From Actinomadura luzonensis (GTDB lineage Bacteria; Actinomycetota; Actinomycetes; Streptosporangiales; Streptosporangiaceae), in the NCBI RefSeq assembly GCF_022664455.2, contig NZ_JAKRKC020000001.1:1426001-1490000 (forward strand): a DNA stretch of 64,000 nucleotides. The letters are read 5' to 3'. Position 1 is the first letter of the stretch. Each line of letters opens with the position of its first letter. The notes under the pieces were generated by a model. It was not told the origin of the DNA and ran no database searches. It was given only the letters and a program-made list of their open reading frames with translations. This document shows positions 1 through 8,125 of the stretch, one piece after another. Both the position numbers and the translations under genes were made by a program.

Positions 1-1
1 G

Positions 2-352
2 GCGATCGAGCGGGTGCTGCGGGAGGCCGCCGCCGAGTACGCCAGCGACGAGCACCCGCGCGGCTGCATGGTCATCTCCTCGGCGGTCAACTGCGGGCCG
101 GAGTCCGCCGAGGTGGAGGAGCTGCTGCGCGGCTTCCGCGAGGAGGCCAAGGCCGCGCTCAAGCGGCGCATCGACGAGGACGCGGCGGCGGGCCGCCTCC
201 CGGCCGCCACGGACACGGCCGGGCTCGCGACCTTCTACGCCGCCGTCATCCAGGGCATGTCCACCCAGTCGAGGGACGGGGCGGGGCTCGCCGAGCTGCG
301 GCGCGTCGCCGCGCTCGCCATGGCGGCCTACCCCGCTCCTCCTGGAGCCTGA
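2..352 (+). CDS. TetR/AcrR-family regulator, C-terminal part (cut by window edge)
   Basis: The reading frame is open from the first bases and ends at a TGA, so this is the 3' part of a gene that begins outside the window. The visible 116 residues are all-helical and resemble the ligand-binding and dimerisation half of TetR/AcrR repressors: a GCMVISSAVN stretch, an amphipathic helix rich in E and R, and a final helix with ATFYAAVIQGMS. The DNA-binding domain is not visible, so the target cannot be judged. The gene ends one base before the stop codon of the opposing GH13 gene, so the two are tail to tail with essentially no spacer. Confidence 0.8.
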   Translation, partial: AIERVLREAAAEYASDEHPRGCMVISSAVNCGPESAEVEELLRGFREEAKAALKRRIDEDAAAGRLPAATDTAGLATFYAAVIQGMSTQSRDGAGLAELRRVAALAMAAYPAPPGA

Positions 353-353
353 C

Positions 354-2015
354 CTACTGGAACTTCACGGAGGCGTCCTCGGGGGCGATCTCCGGCGGGG
401 AGGCCCGCAGCCAGCGGCAGCCGTGCGGCCCCAGCGGCACCGTCACCACGGCGTCCTCCGGCACGTCGAGGGTGCCGTCCACCAGCAGGTCCGTGAGCTG
501 GTTGCCCTCCAGGCCCGGCAGCTTCAGCTCCACGTCCACCGCCGTGTCGCACAGGTTGTGGACGACCACGACGGAGGCCCCGTCGGCGTCGCAGCGGTGC
601 GCGAGGACCGCGTCGTGCCCGCTGTCCAGCACCGTGTACTCGCCCCACGCCAGCTCCGGGCACTCCCGGTAGCGCTCGATGAGGAGCTGGAACCAGCGCA
701 GCAGCGAGGCGGTGTCCCGCTTCTGGTCGGCCACGTTGACCCGGTCGGGGGCGAAGGAGCCCTCGGGGATCTCGCGCACCGGCTCGGCCGGGCTGAACCC
801 GCCGTCGGACGACCACTGCATGGGGATGCGGACCGCGAGCCTGCCCTCCTCCTCCAGGTTCTCGCCCATGCCGATCTCCTCGCCGTAGAAGATCACGGGG
901 GTGCCGGGCAGGGAGAACAGCAGGCTGTAGGCCATCTTGATGCGCCGCAGGTCACCGCCGAGCATGGTCGGCAGGCGGCGGCGCAGGCCCCGGCCGAAGA
1001 TCTGCATGTCCTTCTCGGGGCCGAACGCCTGGAAGACCTCCTCACGCTCCTCGTCGGTCAGCTTGTCGAGGGTCAGCTCGTCGTGGTTGCGGAGGAACAT
1101 CGCCCACTGGCAGTCCTTGGGGGGCGCGGGGCGTTCGCGGAGCGCGTCGGCGAGGGGGCGGGCGTCCTGGCGGGCCATCGACAGCCAGGCCTTCTGCATG
1201 CCGATGAAGTCGAAGCACATGGTGACCTGGTCGCCGAGGCCGTCGCCGAAGTAGCGGATTAACTCCGGATAGGGCACGTTGACCTCGCCGAGCAGGATCG
1301 AGCCGCCCTTGCGCCGGGTCATGAACGCCCGCAGGTCCTGGAGGAACTCGTGCGGGTCGGGCAGCTTCGGGTCCACGTTCTCGATGAGGAACGGCACGGC
1401 GTCCACCCGGAAGCCCGACAGGCCCAGCTCCATCCAGAACCCGAGGATGCGGGTGATCTCGTCCCTGACCTCGGGGTTGGCCACGTTGAGGTCCGGCTGG
1501 TGCTTGTAGAAGCTGTGCAGGTAGTACTGCTCGGAGCCCTCGTCCCACTGCCAGATGGAGTCCTCCTTGTCGGGGAAGACCACCTTGCTCGGGTCGTCCG
1601 GCTCCGGCTTGTCGGACCAGACGTACCAGTCGCGGAAGGGGGAGTCCTTGCTGCTGCGCGACTCCTTGAACCAGGGGTGCTGGTCGGAGGTGTGGTTGAC
1701 GACCAGGTCCGCGATGACCCGCAGGCCCCGGTCGTGGGCGGTGCGCATGAACTCCACGAAGTCGCCCAGCGTGCCGAGGCGGGGGTCGACGCTGTAGAAG
1801 TCGGTGATGTCGTAGCCGTCGTCCCGGTTGGGGGTCGGGAAGAACGGCATCAGCCACAAGCACGTCACACCGAGCCCGGCCAGGTAGTCGATCTGCTGCG
1901 TGAGCCCGCGGAAGTCGCCGACCCCGTCACCGTTGCCGTCCTTGAAGGTCTCCACGTCGAGGCAATAGACGACGGCGTTCTTCCACCAGACGTCGGAGGT
2001 GTACGTCAGTCGCAT
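354..2015 (-). CDS. GH13 alpha-amylase family enzyme, trehalose-synthase-like
   Basis: A 553-residue cytoplasmic enzyme of glycoside hydrolase family 13. The four conserved regions are present: DLVVNHTSD (103-111), GFRVDAVPF with the nucleophile Asp205, LLGEVNV with the acid/base Glu244, and FLRNHDEL with Asp312. The N-terminal YCLDVETFKDGNGDGVGDF block is typical of trehalose synthase (maltose alpha-glucosyltransferase) and of related maltosyltransferase and oligo-1,6-glucosidase enzymes. Length fits a trehalose-synthase catalytic domain with a C-terminal beta domain and no fused maltokinase. Substrate is inferred, not shown. No other alpha-glucan genes (treY, treZ, glgE, pep2) are adjacent. 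The ATG at 2015 has a GAGGGG tract upstream at a rather long spacing. Confidence 0.85.
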   Translation of the reverse strand: MRLTYTSDVWWKNAVVYCLDVETFKDGNGDGVGDFRGLTQQIDYLAGLGVTCLWLMPFFPTPNRDDGYDITDFYSVDPRLGTLGDFVEFMRTAHDRGLRVIADLVVNHTSDQHPWFKESRSSKDSPFRDWYVWSDKPEPDDPSKVVFPDKEDSIWQWDEGSEQYYLHSFYKHQPDLNVANPEVRDEITRILGFWMELGLSGFRVDAVPFLIENVDPKLPDPHEFLQDLRAFMTRRKGGSILLGEVNVPYPELIRYFGDGLGDQVTMCFDFIGMQKAWLSMARQDARPLADALRERPAPPKDCQWAMFLRNHDELTLDKLTDEEREEVFQAFGPEKDMQIFGRGLRRRLPTMLGGDLRRIKMAYSLLFSLPGTPVIFYGEEIGMGENLEEEGRLAVRIPMQWSSDGGFSPAEPVREIPEGSFAPDRVNVADQKRDTASLLRWFQLLIERYRECPELAWGEYTVLDSGHDAVLAHRCDADGASVVVVHNLCDTAVDVELKLPGLEGNQLTDLLVDGTLDVPEDAVVTVPLGPHGCRWLRASPPEIAPEDASVKFQ

Positions 2016-2054
2016 CGTGCCCGACTACCCCTCCTCCGGCGATTCACGCGAGCG

Positions 2055-2117
2055 ATCGCACCGCCCGCTCGACGAGGTGCCTGCCGAGCAGGTCGACGCC
2101 GAAGGCGGCGGTGCGAT
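2055..2117. repeat. Long-loop inverted repeat in a divergent promoter region
   Basis: Two perfect 11-bp arms, ATCGCACCGCC (2055-2065) and GGCGGTGCGAT (2107-2117), are separated by 41 bp between the divergent GH13 gene and the 2210 gene. The arms could bind a dimeric regulator by looping or form a transcript hairpin. The remaining 2016-2209 sequence shows no convincing gene; a 62-codon minus-strand frame lacks a ribosome-binding site and coding bias. Confidence 0.35.
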
Positions 2118-2209
2118 TGCCGATCGGATTTCGCTCATGCTGTCGATCCGGGTCCGGCGGGCGGGTTTTACTGGTGGCACACCCGTGGAGCCGAGCGCCC
2201 GAAGGGACG

Positions 2210-2734
2210 ATGATCATCGTGCAGACCATCACGCTCAGCGAGCTGACGCAGGATCTCGTGGCCTGGATGACCTACGACGGCACCGCCATCGACTTCACCC
2301 GGCGGCTGCGCGGCGGCGAGTCCTGGGAGCAGTGGTCGGTGGTGCAGTTCCTGCACTGGCAGCTCACCACGGGCGGCCGCACCGACCTCGACTACGAGCG
2401 CGACGTCCGCCGCGGACGCCGCAGGGGCCGGCGCTACGACGTCGTCTACAACCGCGACCCCTCCTCCGCCGGCGCGAACCCCGTCTACACCTCCTGGAAG
2501 TGCCGCGACGAGGGCGACGACGCGGCGCGCGAGATCGAGCGGGACATGGACGCGCTCGCCGCCGACCTCACCGCGGTCCAGCGGGACTCGCCGGTGCCGA
2601 TCGTGCCGCTGCTGGTCGTCCTCAGCCCGGACGACGTGGCCTTCCCCGGGGTCGTGGTGAAGTCGGTGCCCAACTGCGCCACCCGGCTGCACCTGTCGAC
2701 GGACGTCACCTGGAAGTCCCGCCCGCTGCCGTGA
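2210..2734 (+). CDS. Hypothetical protein, 174 aa
   Basis: I do not recognise this family. The start is set at the ATG at 2210, preceded by GAAGGGA at 2201-2207; an earlier in-frame ATG at 2111 would add a Gly/Arg-rich stretch and has no ribosome-binding site. The soluble protein begins MIIVQTITLSELTQ and has no signal peptide or membrane segment. It carries a basic RRGRRRGRRYD patch near residues 64-74 and a hydrophobic beta-rich stretch PIVPLLVVLSPDD near 126-138. It is transcribed divergently from the GH13 gene and ends three bases before the stop of the convergent TetR gene. No function can be inferred. Confidence 0.75.
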   Translation: MIIVQTITLSELTQDLVAWMTYDGTAIDFTRRLRGGESWEQWSVVQFLHWQLTTGGRTDLDYERDVRRGRRRGRRYDVVYNRDPSSAGANPVYTSWKCRDEGDDAAREIERDMDALAADLTAVQRDSPVPIVPLLVVLSPDDVAFPGVVVKSVPNCATRLHLSTDVTWKSRPLP

Positions 2735-2737
2735 GTC

Positions 2738-3439
2738 TCAGGCGGGCGGCGGGCCGAGCTTGGCGGCCACGGCGTCGAGGACCCATTCGAGGCCGGTCGC
2801 GAACGACTCCTCGGCGCCCACCTCCGTGCCGTCGTGCACGGCCCTGGCCAGCGCCGGGTAGCGGCCGGTGGCCAGCATCCGGGTCACGTACGCGCCGTTG
2901 GCGAGCTGCCAGTCGCGCTCGGACAGGCCCGTGGCGCGCTCGGCCCGCAGGTGCGCGATCTCGATCCTGATCGCGCCGATGACGTAGGCGTTGACGGTCT
3001 CGACGGCGCGGCGCACGGTGTCGAGGTCGGCGAGGCCGTCGAGGGCGGCCAGCATGGCCTCCGTCGCGGCGAGGGCGTTGGGGCCGAGGGTGGGACGGCC
3101 GCCGAGCAGGTCGGCCAGCCACTCGTGGCGGCGGGCGGCCTGCCGGAGGCGGTGGGCGCGCTCGCGCAGCACCTCGCGCCAGCCGCCGGCGGGCGGCCCG
3201 TCGGGCAGGAGCTCGCCGTGGACCTCGTCCACCATGAGGTCGAACAGCTCCTCCTTGGTGGAGATGTACCCGTAGAGCCGCATCGGCCCGGCGTCGAGCC
3301 GGGCGGCGACCTTGCGCAGCGACACCGCCTCCAGTCCGCCCTCGTCGGCCAGCGCGAGGGCGGCGGCGACGATGCGCTCGCGGTCGAGCGGCACGGGCGC
3401 GGGCCGGGACGGCGGCTCGGGCCGGTCCCACACAGTCAT
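2738..3439 (-). CDS. TetR-family repressor of the adjacent monooxygenase
   Basis: A 233-residue regulator. The N-terminal helix-turn-helix runs from about residue 18 to 65 (DRERIVAAALALADEGG, then VSLRKVAARLDAGPMRLYGY). The LYGYISTKEELFDLMVDEVHGEL segment and the C-terminal half resemble the TetR class that pairs with tetracycline-type genes. The ATG at 3439 is chosen because upstream codons run into the divergent promoter. It stands head to head with a FAD monooxygenase across a 52-bp palindromic spacer, the usual arrangement for a ligand-released repressor controlling itself and its neighbour. The inducer is unknown. Confidence 0.9.
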   Translation of the reverse strand: MTVWDRPEPPSRPAPVPLDRERIVAAALALADEGGLEAVSLRKVAARLDAGPMRLYGYISTKEELFDLMVDEVHGELLPDGPPAGGWREVLRERAHRLRQAARRHEWLADLLGGRPTLGPNALAATEAMLAALDGLADLDTVRRAVETVNAYVIGAIRIEIAHLRAERATGLSERDWQLANGAYVTRMLATGRYPALARAVHDGTEVGAEESFATGLEWVLDAVAAKLGPPPA

Positions 3440-3491
3440 GGATACATCGTACTGTTGCGATACGCCGTATCGACAAATACAGTGTATCGAC
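3440..3491. promoter_or_regulatory. Divergent TetR operator/promoter region
   Basis: The 52-bp spacer holds a perfect palindrome, CGATAC-GCC-GTATCG (3458-3472). Outside it lie GATACA (3441-3446) and TGTATC (3484-3489), also inverted to one another. Such nested dyads between divergent genes are typical TetR binding sites; here they sit directly upstream of both start codons, so binding would block both promoters. AT content is much higher than in the flanking genes. Confidence 0.7.
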
Positions 3492-4613
3492 ATGAGTCCT
3501 CGTATCGCCGTGGTCGGGGCCGGCCCCGCCGGCCTCACCCTCGCCCGCGTCCTGCACCGCCACGGCCACCCCGTGACGGTCCTCGAACGCGACCCCGCCC
3601 CCGACGCCCGCCCTCAGGGCGGCACCCTCGACCTGCACGAAGGGCTGGGCCAGCGCGCGCTGGACAAGGCCGGCCTGCTGCCGGAGTTCCGCGAGCTGGC
3701 GCGGCCCGAGGGCGAGGCCATGCGCATCCTGGCCCCCGACGGGACCGTCCTCCGTGACTGGCCGGCCAGGGACGACGGCCCCGGACAGCCCGAGATCGAC
3801 CGCGGCCAGCTCCGCGACCTGCTGCTCGGCCCCCTCGACGTGCAGTGGGGCCGCGGCGTGGCCGAGGTGGTGCCGGGCGGCCCGCCCGAAGGCGCGCTGG
3901 TCAGGTTCGCCGACGGGCGGGAGGAGAGGTACGACCTGGTGGTCGGCGCCGACGGGGCCTGGTCCAGGGTCCGCCCGGCGCTGTCGTCCGCGACCCCGGA
4001 GTACACCGGCGTCGCCTACGTCGAGACCGGCCTGGACGACGTCGACACCCGTCATCCCGACCTCGCCCGCCTGGTCGGCGACGGCTCGACGGCGGTCTAC
4101 GGCGTCAACCGCGGCCTCGTCGCCCAGCGCAACAGCGGCGGCCACGTCAAGGTGTACGCCCAGTTCCGCGCCCCGCTGGACTGGACCGACGGCCTGGACC
4201 TGGCCGACGCCGAGGCCGTCAGGTCACGCCTGCTGGCCATGTTCGACGGCTGGGCCGGCTCCGTCCTGGACCTGCTGCGCCACGGGACCGCCTTCACCTA
4301 CCGCGCCCTGCACGTGCTGCCCGTGCCGCACACCTGGACGCACGTGCCGGGGGTGACGCTGCTGGGCGACGCCGCCCACCTGATGCCGCCGCTCGGGGTG
4401 GGGGCGAACCTCGCGATGCTGGAAGGGGCCGAGCTGGCCGAGTCCGTGCTCGCGGGTCCCGACCGGCTGGACGCGGCCGTGCGCGCCTTCGAGGAGCAGA
4501 TGTGGGAGCGGGCCACCCGGTGGGCGCGGTTCGCGGCGGCCGGCCTGGAGCGTCTCGTCAGCCCCGACCCGGCCGCGGCCCTCGCCCTGTTCGACGAGCT
4601 CCAGCCCGCCTGA
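3492..4613 (+). CDS. FAD-dependent monooxygenase, TetX/PHBH-like
   Basis: A 373-residue flavoprotein hydroxylase. The N-terminal dinucleotide-binding fold carries GAGPAGLTLARVL (residues 9-21) ending at VLERDP. The middle DG motif is DLVVGADGAWSRVR, and the second FAD motif GDAAHLMPPLGVGANLAML lies near residues 293-311. This combination defines class A monooxygenases, including TetX and related NAD(P)H-dependent hydroxylases. Controlled by the divergent TetR gene, it may oxidise an aromatic antibiotic or metabolite. Tetracycline inactivation is only one possibility, because TetX-like sequences with other roles are common in actinomycetes. It converges on the P450 gene with an 18-bp gap. Confidence 0.9.
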   Translation: MSPRIAVVGAGPAGLTLARVLHRHGHPVTVLERDPAPDARPQGGTLDLHEGLGQRALDKAGLLPEFRELARPEGEAMRILAPDGTVLRDWPARDDGPGQPEIDRGQLRDLLLGPLDVQWGRGVAEVVPGGPPEGALVRFADGREERYDLVVGADGAWSRVRPALSSATPEYTGVAYVETGLDDVDTRHPDLARLVGDGSTAVYGVNRGLVAQRNSGGHVKVYAQFRAPLDWTDGLDLADAEAVRSRLLAMFDGWAGSVLDLLRHGTAFTYRALHVLPVPHTWTHVPGVTLLGDAAHLMPPLGVGANLAMLEGAELAESVLAGPDRLDAAVRAFEEQMWERATRWARFAAAGLERLVSPDPAAALALFDELQPA

Positions 4614-4631
4614 GCCGCGCGGCCGGCACGG

Positions 4632-5828
4632 TCAGGCGTCCCAGGTGACGGGCAGGCTCTTGACCCCGTAGATGTCGGCCGCCTCCGGCCGCAACGCCAC
4701 CTCCTCCGCCGGCACCGCCAGCCGCAGCCCCGGGAACCGCGCGAACAACGCCGGCAACGCCACCCGCAACTCCACCCGCGCCAGCTGCTGCCCCAGACAC
4801 TGATGAACGCCGTGGCTGAAGGCCAGATGACCGCCCTCGCGCCGGCCCAGGTCCAGCCGGTGCGGATCGGCGAACCGGGCCGGATCCCGGTTGGCCACGC
4901 TCAACGACACGATCACCGTCGTGCCCGCCTCGATGACGTGACCGTCCTCCAGCACCACGTCCTCCAGCGCCACCCGGAAGAACTGCTTGGCCACCGACAG
5001 GTAGCGCAGCAGCTCCTCCACCGCCCCGTCCACCAGCGACGGATCCCCCAGCGCCGCCGCCTGGCCCGGGTTCTGCAACACCGCGAAGGTGCCCAGCGCC
5101 AGCATGTTGGCGGTCGTGTCGAACCCGGCCGACAACAGGATCAGCGCCATCCCGCGCAGCTCCTCGTCATCGAAGTCGCCGTCCAGCAGGTCACTGAGCA
5201 CGTCGTCGGTCGGCTCGGCCCGCTTGGCCGCCACCAGCTCGGCCAGGTACTCCTGGGTGGCGGTGTAGGCGGCGTACAGCTCCTCGTCACTGACCTCGCC
5301 GCCAAGGAAGGCGTCGATGTTGTCCTGGAAGCGGCCCCGGTCGGCGTACGGCACCCCCAGCAGCTCACAGATCACGATCGCCGGGATGGGCTTGGCGAAC
5401 GCGGTCACCAGGTCGGCGCCCGGCCCGGCCTGCTGCATCGCGTCCAGGTGCGCGGCGGTGATCTGCTCGACGCGTTCGGTCAGCAGCCGCATCCGCCGCA
5501 CCGTGAACTTGCCGACCAGGGGCTTGCGGTAGCGGCCGTGCCGGGGCTCGTCCATCAGCAGGAACTCGCCGGGCGGGGCCGGCGGCACCTCGACGTCGCC
5601 GTAGTCGACGAGCGGGTGGTGCTTCATCAGCTCGCGGCGGGAGCTGAAACGCGGGTCGGCCAGGATCGTGCGGGCCAGGTCGAACCCGGTCACCAGCCGG
5701 CCCTGGTGGCCGTCGGGGAAGGTGAAGCGGCTGATCGGGCCGTGCTCGCGGGCCTCGATGAGCTCCTTGGGCGGGTCGAACGGGCAGCCGGGCGTACGCG
5801 CCGTCGGCATCGCCGGGACGGTGTGCAT
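4632..5828 (-). CDS. Cytochrome P450, bacterial class I
   Basis: A 398-residue soluble haem-thiolate monooxygenase. Visible signatures are the I-helix oxygen-activation motif AGFDTT, the K-helix EELLR (ExxR) and the haem loop FSHGVHQCLGQQLAR with the cysteine ligand at Cys344. Sequence character is that of the CYP105/CYP107-type enzymes of actinomycete secondary metabolism. The ATG at 5828 has GAAAGGAA upstream. It is the last gene of a five-gene operon, 12 bp after the DrrB-like permease, which suggests the transported compound and the P450 substrate are related. No ferredoxin gene is adjacent, so redox partners must come from elsewhere. Confidence 0.93.
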   Translation of the reverse strand: MHTVPAMPTARTPGCPFDPPKELIEAREHGPISRFTFPDGHQGRLVTGFDLARTILADPRFSSRRELMKHHPLVDYGDVEVPPAPPGEFLLMDEPRHGRYRKPLVGKFTVRRMRLLTERVEQITAAHLDAMQQAGPGADLVTAFAKPIPAIVICELLGVPYADRGRFQDNIDAFLGGEVSDEELYAAYTATQEYLAELVAAKRAEPTDDVLSDLLDGDFDDEELRGMALILLSAGFDTTANMLALGTFAVLQNPGQAAALGDPSLVDGAVEELLRYLSVAKQFFRVALEDVVLEDGHVIEAGTTVIVSLSVANRDPARFADPHRLDLGRREGGHLAFSHGVHQCLGQQLARVELRVALPALFARFPGLRLAVPAEEVALRPEAADIYGVKSLPVTWDA

Positions 5829-5840
5829 GTTCGGTTCCTT

Positions 5841-6605
5841 TCAGGAGATCTTGCGGCGGTAGGTGTTCATGGCGAAGACGTAGGCGACGACGAGGATGCC
5901 GACGCACCAGGCGAGCGCGACCCAGATGTCGTTGCCGACCGGCTGCCCGGCGAACAGGGCGCGGATGGCGTTGACGATGCTGGTCACCGGCTGGTTGTCG
6001 GCGAAGACGCGCACCACGGTGGGCATCGTGTCGGTGGGCACGAACGCCGAGCTGAGGAACGGCAGGAAGATCAGCGGGTAGGAGAACGCGCTCGCGCCCT
6101 CCATCGTCTTGGCCGACAGGCCGGGGATGACGGCGATCCAGGTCAGCGCCAGCGTGAACAGGACCAGGATGCCCGCCACCGACAGCCACGCCGTCACGCC
6201 CGCCCCCGAGCGGAAGCCCATGAGCAGGGCCACCAGCATGACGACCACGAGCGAGACCAGATTGGCCACCAGTGAGGTCAGCACGTGCGCCCACAGCACC
6301 GACGAGCGGGCGGTGGGCATCGACTGGAAGCGCTCGAAGATGCCGCCCTTCATGTCCATGAACAGCCGGTAGGCGGTGTAGGCGATGCCGGAGGCGACCG
6401 TGATGAGCAGGATGCCGGGCAGCATGTAGTTGACGTAGGAGGTGCCGGAGCCGATGTTGATCGCGCCGCCGAAGACGTAGACGAACATCAGCATCATGGC
6501 GATCGGCATCACCGCGGTGGTGATGATGGTGTCGGGGCTGCGGGTGATGTGGCGCAGGGACCGTCCCAGCAGGACGGCGGTGTCGCCGAAGAAGTGCTTG
6601 CTCAT
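5841..6605 (-). CDS. ABC-2 type permease, DrrB-like
   Basis: A 254-residue integral membrane subunit of an ABC-2 exporter with about six hydrophobic helices (for example PDTIITTAVMPIAMMLMFVYV near 24-44 and a last helix near 228-246). Its sequence resembles DrrB of daunorubicin-type efflux systems. The amphipathic segment FERFQSMPTARSSVLWAH is the family region that contacts the ATPase. It lies 10 bp downstream of the ATPase gene in the same operon and would form the membrane channel with it. The transported compound is unknown. Confidence 0.9.
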   Translation of the reverse strand: MSKHFFGDTAVLLGRSLRHITRSPDTIITTAVMPIAMMLMFVYVFGGAINIGSGTSYVNYMLPGILLITVASGIAYTAYRLFMDMKGGIFERFQSMPTARSSVLWAHVLTSLVANLVSLVVVMLVALLMGFRSGAGVTAWLSVAGILVLFTLALTWIAVIPGLSAKTMEGASAFSYPLIFLPFLSSAFVPTDTMPTVVRVFADNQPVTSIVNAIRALFAGQPVGNDIWVALAWCVGILVVAYVFAMNTYRRKIS

Positions 6606-6615
6606 GGCGGGTTCC

Positions 6616-7380
6616 TCAGGCTTTCGTGCCGACGAGGGACAGGAAGACGTCCTCGAGGGTGGGCTGTTTCTCGACGTACTCGACCTTGGCGGGCGGCAGG
6701 AGCTGCTTGAGCTCGGCGAGGGTGCCGTTGACGAGGATGCGGCCCTCGTGCAGGATCGCGATCCGGTCGGCGAGCTGCTCGGCCTCGTCCAGGTACTGGG
6801 TGGTGAGCAGGACGGTGGTGCCCTGGGCGGCGAGCTCCTTGACGGCCTGCCAGACCTCGATGCGGGCCTGCGGGTCGAGGCCGGTCGTGGGCTCGTCGAG
6901 GAAGATGACCGGCGGGTCGCCGATGAGGCTCATCGCGATGTCGAGGCGGCGGCGCATGCCGCCCGAGTAGGTGGCCACCTTGCGGCCGCCGGCCTCGGTC
7001 AGGGAGAAGCGGGTGAGCAGGTCGTCGGCGATCTTGCCGGGGTTCTTCAGGTGGCGCAGGCGGGCGACCAGCACCAGGTTCTCCCGGCCGCTGAGGATCT
7101 CGTCCACGGCGGCGAACTGGCCGGTGAGGCTGATCGACTCGCGGACGTCCGCCGCCTGCCTGGCCACGTCGAAGCCGTTCACCTGGGCGGTGCCCGCGTC
7201 CGGTTTGAGCAGCGTGGACAGGATCTTCACCGCCGTGGTCTTGCCCGCGCCGTTCGAGCCGAGCAGCGCGAAGATGCTGCCCCGCGCCACGTCGAAGTCG
7301 ACGCCGCGCAGCACCTTCAAGTCCTTGTACGCCTTCTCCAGGCCGCGCACCTCGATGGCGGGGGCGTGCTGTGTGGTCAT
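6616..7380 (-). CDS. ABC transporter ATP-binding protein, DrrA-like
   Basis: A 254-residue ATPase. Walker A is GSNGAGKTT, the signature is YSGGMRRRLD and Walker B is PVIFLDEPTTGLDP. The H-loop position reads LLTTQYLDEA, with Gln in place of the usual His, as in DrrA-type drug exporters. The ATG at 7380 overlaps the upstream DUF1048 stop by 4 bp, so translation is probably coupled. It should energise the permease at 5841-6605. The sequence after residue 210 matches the short C-terminal regulatory domain of the DrrA class. Confidence 0.93.
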   Translation of the reverse strand: MTTQHAPAIEVRGLEKAYKDLKVLRGVDFDVARGSIFALLGSNGAGKTTAVKILSTLLKPDAGTAQVNGFDVARQAADVRESISLTGQFAAVDEILSGRENLVLVARLRHLKNPGKIADDLLTRFSLTEAGGRKVATYSGGMRRRLDIAMSLIGDPPVIFLDEPTTGLDPQARIEVWQAVKELAAQGTTVLLTTQYLDEAEQLADRIAILHEGRILVNGTLAELKQLLPPAKVEYVEKQPTLEDVFLSLVGTKA

Positions 7381-7793
7381 TGGTCTGTGCCGTCCTTTCC
7401 TACGGTGTCCTCGCCGGCGGCGCGGTCGATGGCGCCGGTGAAGCGGTCGCGCTCCCGCTTGATCCACCGCCCGACGGAGTAGCTCTGCACGAACGTCTCG
7501 ACGAACTGCACGGGGTCCTCGCCGAAGATCTCCCTGATCGGGGTGCCGTCGGCCGCGCCGCGCTCGAACAGCTCGGCGAGGTCGTCGAACATGTCCAGCG
7601 CGTCGGCGCTGTCGCCCGGGCCGAAGAGCATCAGGTACCGCTCCAGTGCTTCGGCCGCCGTGCGGTAGTTGCCGGGAAGCCGCTTGATCCTGGCCTTGTA
7701 CTGACGCCAGCGCCGTTTGTCCTCCAGCGGGCCGGTGACCACCTCCAGGTACTGCCGGGCGCGGCTCTTCGGCTCGTTCGGCTCTGTGCTCAT
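7377..7793 (-). CDS. DUF1048-type small protein
   Basis: A 138-residue soluble helical protein resembling the DUF1048 family, which is often found between a PadR regulator and an ABC exporter. The core contains DKRRWRQYKARIKRLP followed by predicted helices up to FVETFVQSYSVGRW. There is no signal peptide or membrane segment. It overlaps the PadR gene by 4 bp upstream and the ATPase gene by 4 bp downstream. The family has no established biochemical role that I can state; its strict linkage suggests it modulates the PadR-controlled exporter. Confidence 0.82.
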   Translation of the reverse strand: MSTEPNEPKSRARQYLEVVTGPLEDKRRWRQYKARIKRLPGNYRTAAEALERYLMLFGPGDSADALDMFDDLAELFERGAADGTPIREIFGEDPVQFVETFVQSYSVGRWIKRERDRFTGAIDRAAGEDTVGKDGTDQ

Positions 7794-8125
7794 GGCTGCT
7801 TGCCTCCTTCGCGGAGCTGTCCGAGGCGTTCTGCGAGGAAGCTCCAGGTCTCCCAGAACTCGTCGAGGTGCTCGTGTCCCTGCGCGTTGAGCGAATAGAC
7901 CTTGCGCGGCGGCCCCTTCTCGGACGGGATCTTCTCCACGTCGACCAGGCCGCGTCGCTCGATGCGGACGAGCAGCGCGTACACGGTGCCTTCGGCGATG
8001 TCCGAGAAGCCCTGGTCACGCAGCCACGCGGTGATCTCGTAGCCGTACGCGGGCCGGACGGACAGGATCGCCAGGACGATGCCCTCCAGCACGCCCTTGA
8101 GCATTTCCGTGAGCTGCTTGCCCAT
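7790..8125 (-). CDS. PadR-family transcriptional regulator
   Basis: A 111-residue regulator with a PadR winged helix: LEGIVLAILSVRPAYGYEI, then the recognition region DIAEGTVYALLVRIERRGLV, the basic wing EKGPPRKVYSLNAQG and a C-terminal dimerisation helix. Family members repress the operons in which they lie and are released by small hydrophobic drugs. Here it is the first gene of PadR-DUF1048-DrrA-DrrB-P450, so autoregulation of an efflux-plus-oxidation operon is the natural inference. Confidence 0.93.
   Translation of the reverse strand: MGKQLTEMLKGVLEGIVLAILSVRPAYGYEITAWLRDQGFSDIAEGTVYALLVRIERRGLVDVEKIPSEKGPPRKVYSLNAQGHEHLDEFWETWSFLAERLGQLREGGKQP

Noticed and set aside
354..2015. Linking the trehalose-synthase-like enzyme to the lipid cluster as a trehalose source
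   Set aside because: It lies about 8 kb from ccr, beyond unrelated operons, and no co-regulation is visible; proximity alone is not evidence.
2706..4145. A 479-codon minus-strand frame across the TetR/TetX spacer
   Set aside because: It spans a divergent promoter and two well-supported genes on both strands; its product is low-complexity.
3492..4613. Calling the monooxygenase a tetracycline-inactivating TetX
   Set aside because: The fold and its TetR pairing fit, but substrate-specific residues cannot be judged without alignment and many relatives act on other aromatics.
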